Below, piece after piece: positions 13,216 to 17,090 of a stretch of 17,090 nt of DNA (position 1 is the stretch's first letter; each line of letters begins with the position of its first letter). The notes below the pieces were generated by a model that did not search any database, was not told the origin of the DNA, and saw only the letters and a list, made by a program, of their open reading frames with translations. A program made the position numbers and the translations under genes. The stretch comes from Candidatus Paceibacter sp. (GTDB lineage: Bacteria; Patescibacteriota; Minisyncoccia; UBA6257; GWB1-50-10), in assembly GCA_020724685.1 (NCBI GenBank), contig DYGP01000006.1, positions 1-17,090 of the forward strand, read 5' to 3'.

Positions 13216-14929
13216 ACTCGCGTATCACCCGAAGCACTTCCTCAATGGTCGTCATTCCAAGCTCGACCTTGCGCATCCCGTCTTCGAACATCGTGATCAT
13301 GCCCTCTTTACGGGCAATATCGCGGAGATTGTCGAGGTTGAAATCCGACCCAATAATGAGTTTTCGCACTTCTTCGGTGACGTTCATCGCCTCGAATATA
13401 CCGACGCGCCCGAGAAATCCCGTGTGGTTGCATGCGGAACATCCTTTTCCGCGGTAGAGGACTTTCGGGATCTTTACGACGTCCGGATTCACTCCCGCCG
13501 ACGAGAACTCTCTTTCGAGCGCCTTTATCATCCCTTCATCGGGAGCGTATGATTCGATGCAGTCCACGTGCACTTTTCGGGCGAGACGCTGGGCGCAAAT
13601 AACGTTCAAAACGGCTGAAACGAGAAACGGAGGAACCCCCATGTCGATGAATCTCGGTATGGTCGTGGGAGCGTCGTTCGTGTGGATGCTTGAAAGAACA
13701 AGGTGTCCCGTGAGAGCGGACTGAACCGCAATGTTTGCGGTTTCTTCATCCCGGATCTCACCGACCATGATAATGTTCGGATCCTGACGGAGAATCGACT
13801 TGAGACCCGAAGCGAACGTGATTCCCGCCGCGGGGTTAACCTGGGTCTGGTTTACGTATCGCATATCGTATTCGATGGGATCTTCCACGGTGACGATATT
13901 GACCTCCGGCCTGTTCAGCATGTTTAGAATGGAATAAAGCGTGGTGGTTTTTCCCGAACCGGTGGGACCGCACACGAGCACCATTCCGTATGTTTTCTGT
14001 ATTCCCTCCTGAATAAACCGAATGGTTTCGTCAAACATGCCGAGTTCTTTGAGCGATATGGGTTTCTGAGCCGCGTTCAGAAGACGCATTTCCACCTTCT
14101 CTCCGTAAAACGTCGGGATGACGGAAACGCGGATATCGATGAGTCCGTCGCCTATCCTGTGTCTGAAACGTCCGTCCTGGGGATGCATGTGCTCGTCCAC
14201 CCGCAATCCCGAAAGTATCTTCATGCGCGCGACGATCGCCTGATGGATGTCCTTCGGCATCCTGATGATCTCGTGGAGTATTCCGTCAACGCGAAACCTC
14301 ACGAGAACGGCGTCATCAAGCGCCTCAAAATGAACGTCGGAAGCGCGGGAAGAAACCGCATATTCAAGGAGATTGTCAACGATTGCCACAATTGGAACGT
14401 CTTCTGCGGCCTCCTTCAGATCCCCTTTCGTTTTCGAGCGGAGCGATTCCCGGACCCGTTCGTCGATGATTTTCTTGAAATCCTGAGTGATCTGCTTGTG
14501 ATAAAGAAGATATCCCCTGTTCAAATCTTCGTCCGTCGCAAGAAACGGACGCACCTTACTTTTCAGCCTCAGCGAAAGAAAATCGATGGTTTCGAGATCC
14601 GTCGGGTTGTCCATCGCGACGTCGTACGAACCGTCATCCCCTTTTCTGAAGACAATAACCTTGCGCTGGCGGGCAATATCCTCGGGAATAAGCTTCATCA
14701 CATCCTCGTCTATCTTTTCAACTCCGAGATTCACCCGCTCGAACCCGAGCGTCTCCGCGAGAAGAGTGAAGAAATATTCTTTATTGAGGAGGTTTTGCGA
14801 TACGAGCAGATCGACGACGTTCTGACGCTTCCGGTCGGCCTCTTCTTTCACGGACAAAAAAGTTGCCTCGTCGATGACGCCGGCGCGAATGAGCATTTCT
14901 TTCACTTGTTGCGGAGGGAGGGAAATCAT
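13214..14929 (-). CDS. pilB: Type IV pilus assembly ATPase PilB
   Basis: The 571-residue hexameric ATPase drives pilus extension. An MshEN-type N-terminal domain (about 1-140) is followed by the N2 domain with SSRASDVHFE (193-202) and RFRVDGILHE (211-220). The motor has Walker A GPTGSGKTT (321-329), the Asp box VTVEDPIEY (347-355), Walker B IIMVGEIRDEE (386-396) and the His box HLVLSSIHTND (409-419). The zinc site is HVDC (454-457) plus CSAC (497-500), so the usual first cysteine is a histidine, which can still bind zinc. QRLARKV and FLGRVGIFE are also family features. It leads the operon with pilC and two pseudopilins. No PilT or PilM-O is in the window. Confidence 0.97.
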   Translation of the reverse strand: MISLPPQQVKEMLIRAGVIDEATFLSVKEEADRKRQNVVDLLVSQNLLNKEYFFTLLAETLGFERVNLGVEKIDEDVMKLIPEDIARQRKVIVFRKGDDGSYDVAMDNPTDLETIDFLSLRLKSKVRPFLATDEDLNRGYLLYHKQITQDFKKIIDERVRESLRSKTKGDLKEAAEDVPIVAIVDNLLEYAVSSRASDVHFEALDDAVLVRFRVDGILHEIIRMPKDIHQAIVARMKILSGLRVDEHMHPQDGRFRHRIGDGLIDIRVSVIPTFYGEKVEMRLLNAAQKPISLKELGMFDETIRFIQEGIQKTYGMVLVCGPTGSGKTTTLYSILNMLNRPEVNIVTVEDPIEYDMRYVNQTQVNPAAGITFASGLKSILRQDPNIIMVGEIRDEETANIAVQSALTGHLVLSSIHTNDAPTTIPRFIDMGVPPFLVSAVLNVICAQRLARKVHVDCIESYAPDEGMIKALEREFSSAGVNPDVVKIPKVLYRGKGCSACNHTGFLGRVGIFEAMNVTEEVRKLIIGSDFNLDNLRDIARKEGMITMFEDGMRKVELGMTTIEEVLRVIRE

Positions 14930-15069
14930 GCCTATTTTATTTGTGAACGAAGTGAACGACTGTAAAATTGGGCACCCCGTTAGGTAAATTAACTGTCATT
15001 TTTGAGTCTTTGTTTCAAATACCTTTCGCCCCAATAAGCATATACACATACGGAATATATCTGACGGGG

Positions 15070-15110
15070 TAATAATTGCTTCGTTTATAAGAGAAACTCC
15101 GCAATTATTA
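15070..15110 (-). other. Inverted repeat spanning the membrane-protein stop codon
   Basis: TAATAATTGC (15070-15079) and GCAATTATTA (15101-15110) are perfect 10-bp inverted repeats with a 21-nt spacer containing the TAA stop at 15085. It is AT-rich and not followed by a T-run, so it is a weak terminator at best. The rest of the gap to pilB (14930-15069) contains a GTGAACGAA/GTGAACGAC direct repeat (14943-14960) but no gene. Confidence 0.5.
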
Positions 15111-15681
15111 TACCAACAATTGCAGGCGGTATCCAAAAAAAGTAAAAAGAGAGCTTCTCCTCCCCGCGGCGGACTTTCCCGAAAAGAAACGATATTAAGA
15201 GACCGAGAACGAGAATTGCGAGAAGATGGAATATCCAAAGATAATTCCATGCGTAATATCCGAGAAGAAGCGTCGGAATTGAGGCGATGTACGGCTCATC
15301 ATCCTCGAAAAACCTCTTCCCTGATTTCCTGTTCGCGGCTTTTATGAAAAAGAGAAGTCCGAGCGATGCAAGAAACGACGCGAGGTGATAGATGAAATAC
15401 CGCCCGAAATGATAGGAAAAGAGATATCCGATGCTTCGGTACGGGGGAATAAGAAAACTCGTCGGCGGTCCCGCGTTTTTCCATTCCATATATTGCGTAA
15501 AAATAAGCGAAAGATGGAGCCCGATCACAACCGCTACGGAGATCATATACAAAAACAATCCCGTTTTTCCCCTCTGTTTCGGGAAAAGAGGAAAAGTCTT
15601 TCCGGAGAAAAGAGCAGTCTGAACCGCAGACGCCAAAAGGAGCGTTGCTATGGAGATTATGGCGAATGTCATATGTCGCAT
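15085..15681 (-). CDS. Polytopic membrane protein of unknown function in the pilus locus
   Basis: I do not recognise this 198-residue product. It has about six hydrophobic helices (near 5-24, 42-62, 97-115, 130-145, 147-168 and 178-197) with basic loops (KQRGKTG, RKSGKR, KVRRGEE) and one acidic patch, FEDDEP (125-130). It lacks the GxGD aspartates of prepilin peptidase, so that role is unlikely. It lies between the pilin and pilB, after a terminator, and would need its own promoter. A minus-strand TATAAT (15680-15685) overlaps the first ATG. If it is real, the second ATG at 15672 (removing MRH) would be the start, on a nearly leaderless message. Assembly, anchoring or unrelated roles are all possible. 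Confidence 0.8.
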   Translation of the reverse strand: MRHMTFAIISIATLLLASAVQTALFSGKTFPLFPKQRGKTGLFLYMISVAVVIGLHLSLIFTQYMEWKNAGPPTSFLIPPYRSIGYLFSYHFGRYFIYHLASFLASLGLLFFIKAANRKSGKRFFEDDEPYIASIPTLLLGYYAWNYLWIFHLLAILVLGLLISFLFGKVRRGEEKLSFYFFWIPPAIVGIIIAEFLL

Positions 15682-15685
15682 TATA
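15680..15685 (-). promoter_or_regulatory. Perfect -10 box candidate for the membrane protein
   Basis: TATAAT on the minus strand lies 7 nt before the ATG at 15672 and downstream of the pilin terminator, so a promoter is expected here. No good -35 is found at 16-18 nt, hence low confidence. Confidence 0.35.
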
Positions 15686-15701
15686 CATCCCAGGAGGCGC
15701 T

Positions 15702-15736
15702 CAAGAAAATAACCCCCCGCAAAAAACGCGGGGGGT
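15702..15736 (-). terminator. Strong intrinsic terminator after the pilin gene
   Basis: A perfect 9-bp stem (ACCCCCCGC at 15712-15720, GCGGGGGGT at 15728-15736) closes a 7-nt loop. On the minus strand it is followed by TTATTTTCTT. It lies 26 nt after the pilin stop and should end the receiver-pilin transcript. Confidence 0.85.
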
Positions 15737-15762
15737 ATAAAAGTACACTTTCGGAGAAACCA

Positions 15763-16323
15763 CTACAAATCGAGTCCTGGATCGTTTCCTATCTCATACC
15801 AATTGTCGTTATCTCCCCCGTCCTTTTCATTCGACTCAACATTACCGCTTCCACCCGTCGAATATTTGGCGCTTTCCATGTTCGCGTTGATTTCGAACGT
15901 CTTCGCTGTGTCGTCGCAGAAATAAGCGTAAAAATTCGTTGTGTCGTTCACGGGATCCAGAGGGAGCTTCGAAAGCGGCGATCCGCTTGATATCTGACCG
16001 AAGTTGATGTCAACCCAACCGGAACCGGTCACTGCGGTCGATGTCACTGTGGTGCATGATGGGTTCACCATCGGACTCGTTCCCGCGGCGGTGCACCTCG
16101 CGTTCGTCGCACACGTTCCCAAATCCGCCGTCGCAACATCGGAGAGATAAAGCGCGATTGCGCTGTGAAGCGCCGCAAGATCCGATATTCTCGTCGAATC
16201 CCGTCCTTGCTTGATGAGTTGAGCCGGATTCAATATCACAACCACTGCCGTTGCAAGCACCGCGAGAATCGCGATAACAACCAGAAGCTCTATAAGCGTA
16301 AACCCTTTCTTTGTTGTCTTCAT
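15763..16323 (-). CDS. Type IV pilin (PilA/PulG-like)
   Basis: The 186-residue product starts with a short basic leader (MKTTKKG, cleavage after G7) and the mature N-terminus FTLIELLVVIAILAVLATAVV, with the key Glu at E12 (+5) and a helix continuing to about 60. The globular part has four cysteines (71, 77, 90, 136) that could form two disulfides, a PLDPVND motif (121-127) typical of PulG-like folds, and an acidic C-terminus rich in Asp, Asn and Gly (167-186), reminiscent of calcium-binding ends of related pseudopilins. It is most likely the major pilin, because it has its own likely promoter and a strong terminator and carries no LamG domain. That ranking is inference. Confidence 0.95.
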   Translation of the reverse strand: MKTTKKGFTLIELLVVIAILAVLATAVVVILNPAQLIKQGRDSTRISDLAALHSAIALYLSDVATADLGTCATNARCTAAGTSPMVNPSCTTVTSTAVTGSGWVDINFGQISSGSPLSKLPLDPVNDTTNFYAYFCDDTAKTFEINANMESAKYSTGGSGNVESNEKDGGDNDNWYEIGNDPGLDL

Positions 16324-16392
16324 TTCTTTTTTTTCTTGAATCGACCTTTCGCCAAAGCAGAGCGCCTAAAGGGCGTCCTTTCTCACGATTTT

Positions 16393-16401
16393 ATTATATC
16401 A
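16393..16401 (-). promoter_or_regulatory. Extended -10 promoter of the pilin gene
   Basis: Minus-strand TGATATAAT (16401-16393) is a perfect TGn-TATAAT extended -10 in the gap between the receiver gene and the pilin. Extended -10 promoters can work without a good -35, and none is evident. The leader would be about 60 nt. Confidence 0.5.
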
Positions 16402-16409
16402 CACACGCA

Positions 16410-16784
16410 TCATGTTTCGGAAACGAGAAAGTCCCTCACCTTCTCAACCAGCTCCTCCATGGAGACCCTCGCCTTCACGAAATATCCTATCGCCCCGAGC
16501 GCTTGCCCGCGCTCAAGATCGGTGTCCTGACCGAGATTCGATATGATCACGATGGGCGGCTTTGAGTATTCGGCGTCAGACTGCACGCGCTCCATAAACT
16601 CAAATCCGGAAACCTTCGGTAAAATGATATCAAGCAATATGAGGTCGGGCTTGTTCTCTTTGAGATATTCAAGGCCCTGCGCGCCGTCCCGCGCATGAAA
16701 AACAGTAAACCCCTCGCGCTCGAGTCGCTGCCGGAGAAGGTTTCCAAGAAGTGGTTCGTCTTCGACAAGTAATATGTTCTTCAT
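16410..16784 (-). CDS. Stand-alone CheY-like response regulator receiver
   Basis: The 124-residue product is one receiver domain with no output domain. The acidic pocket is E8/D9 (LLVEDE), the phosphoacceptor is D52 (LILLDIILP), the switch residue S82 (VIISN) and the invariant lysine K104 (YFVKAR). Proteins of this sort pass a phosphate signal by protein contact, as CheY and PilG do. It is directly upstream of the pilin gene on the same strand and sits between the terminator at 16852-16881 and the pilin promoter. A role in controlling pilus activity is suggested by position only. No histidine kinase is in the window. Confidence 0.95.
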   Translation of the reverse strand: MKNILLVEDEPLLGNLLRQRLEREGFTVFHARDGAQGLEYLKENKPDLILLDIILPKVSGFEFMERVQSDAEYSKPPIVIISNLGQDTDLERGQALGAIGYFVKARVSMEELVEKVRDFLVSET

Positions 16785-16851
16785 GGTTTTTTCTGTACAT
16801 ACATATAATACCTCCCCGGAAAATAAAGTCTAGAATCCTGGCGGAAAACGC

Positions 16852-16881
16852 CACACCCCGCCGTTGGAACGGCGGGGTGTG
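16852..16881 (-). terminator. Intrinsic terminator after the last partial gene
   Basis: A perfect 13-bp stem (CACACCCCGCCGT with its complement) closes a 4-nt loop. On the minus strand it is followed by GCGTTTT, which is part of a second small hairpin (TGGCG/CGCCA, 16839-16853). It ends the transcript of the gene stopping at 16904. Confidence 0.8.
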
Positions 16882-16903
16882 AACGCGCGAAGAAAGAAAT
16901 TTT

Positions 16904-17090
16904 TTAGCTGTCCCAATCAACGCCGGCTTTTTTTGAAAAGAGATCGGCGGCTCTTTTTGTACGCTTCCTTTCGGAGGCATTACCAACCGCTGAATGCGAT
17001 CCGCCCCTTTCGAAAAACGAGCAGATTGCGTTCGGCGATTTGTAATCGACAAAATTAATTGATCCACGAGCAGCTTCCGCTACCCGTGCC
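16904..17090 (-). CDS. C-terminal 61 residues of an unrecognised protein (partial)
   Basis: An open frame enters from the window edge and ends at a TAA at 16904-16906. The visible part runs from ARVAEAARGSINFVDYKS to KKAGVDWDS. It is basic in its second half (SERKRTKRAADLFSKK) and has one cysteine and no membrane segment. A strong terminator begins 23 nt after the stop, which supports this as a true gene end. I cannot name a family from this piece. An overlapping frame ending in GSCSWIN is also open at the edge but stops after a few codons. Confidence 0.65.
   Translation of the reverse strand, partial: ARVAEAARGSINFVDYKSPNAICSFFERGGSHSAVGNASERKRTKRAADLFSKKAGVDWDS

Noticed and set aside
14159..14965. 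A long plus-strand open frame (268 codons) opposite pilB, and similar ones opposite pgk, galT and the ATPase.
   Set aside because: They are antisense to genes with clear family motifs, show no recognisable domains and have no supporting start signals. Codon bias of the real genes explains them.
14930..14975. A promoter for pilB: minus-strand TTTACA with a downstream TAAAAT.
   Set aside because: The spacing is about 21 nt, and at 16-18 nt no acceptable -10 exists. pilB must have a promoter, but I cannot place it.
929..14984. The 11-mer ACCCCGTTAGG occurs at 929-939 and 14974-14984, both in gaps, suggesting a dispersed repeat.
   Set aside because: In a 17-kb window, tens of 11-mer pairs are expected by chance, and the flanks do not match.
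15085..15681. The membrane protein as a prepilin peptidase.
   Set aside because: The GxGD motif and the first catalytic aspartate region are absent.

Overview
All supported genes in this window lie on the minus strand, so biological order runs from high to low coordinates. TGA serves as an ordinary stop (rpmJ, pgk and others), so the standard bacterial code is used. The overall picture suggests a member of the Candidate Phyla Radiation (Patescibacteria, probably Parcubacteria/Paceibacteria). The reasons are compact type IV pilus genes with LamG-domain pseudopilins, a conjugative-ATPase-like protein in an operon with glycosylation genes, weak or absent Shine-Dalgarno sequences, and many 7-bp-periodic sequences at gene junctions. 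This placement is inference from gene content, not a phylogeny.

Layout in transcription order. (1) 17090-16904: C-terminus of an unrecognised protein, then a strong hairpin terminator. (2) 16784-15763: a stand-alone CheY-like receiver and a type IV pilin, closed by a terminator at 15702-15736. (3) 15681-15085: an unrecognised polytopic membrane protein. (4) 14929-9478: pilB, pilC and two large pseudopilins, each carrying a LamG (concanavalin-like) domain, followed by a terminator near 9407-9444. (5) 9249-1659: an eight-gene, tightly packed run with 4-nt overlaps or gaps of 5-7 nt. It encodes a small acidic protein, a VirD4/TraG-like ATPase, a GtrA-family membrane protein, a GT2 glycosyltransferase, a GalT-like uridylyltransferase, phosphoglycerate kinase, a DHH-family phosphoesterase and RNase HI. 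(6) 1634-1051: RNase P RNA, with its own likely promoter. (7) 886-1: infA, rpmJ, rpsM and probably the start of the next ribosomal gene, behind a TTGACA-type promoter.

The pilus block builds an envelope fibre: PilB powers assembly, PilC is the membrane platform, and the pilin and LamG pseudopilins are substrates or tip adhesins. The long operon joins sugar activation and lipid-linked sugar transfer (galT, GT2, GtrA) with a putative DNA- or protein-translocating ATPase and housekeeping enzymes.

The most unusual signal is a set of degenerate 7-bp-periodic repeats with a different unit at each place. They fill the rpmJ/rpsM spacer, a loop of the RNase P RNA, and all three gene junctions of the pilB-pilC-pseudopilin operon, where they supply stop codons, a start-proximal region and even prepilin leader peptides. 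One array, of four perfect GAATTTT units, lies inside a coding region, where a gain or loss of one unit would shift the frame. Heptanucleotide repeats within RNase P RNA genes are known from heterocystous cyanobacteria (the STRR sequences). I know of no description in this kind of organism, but I could not search.
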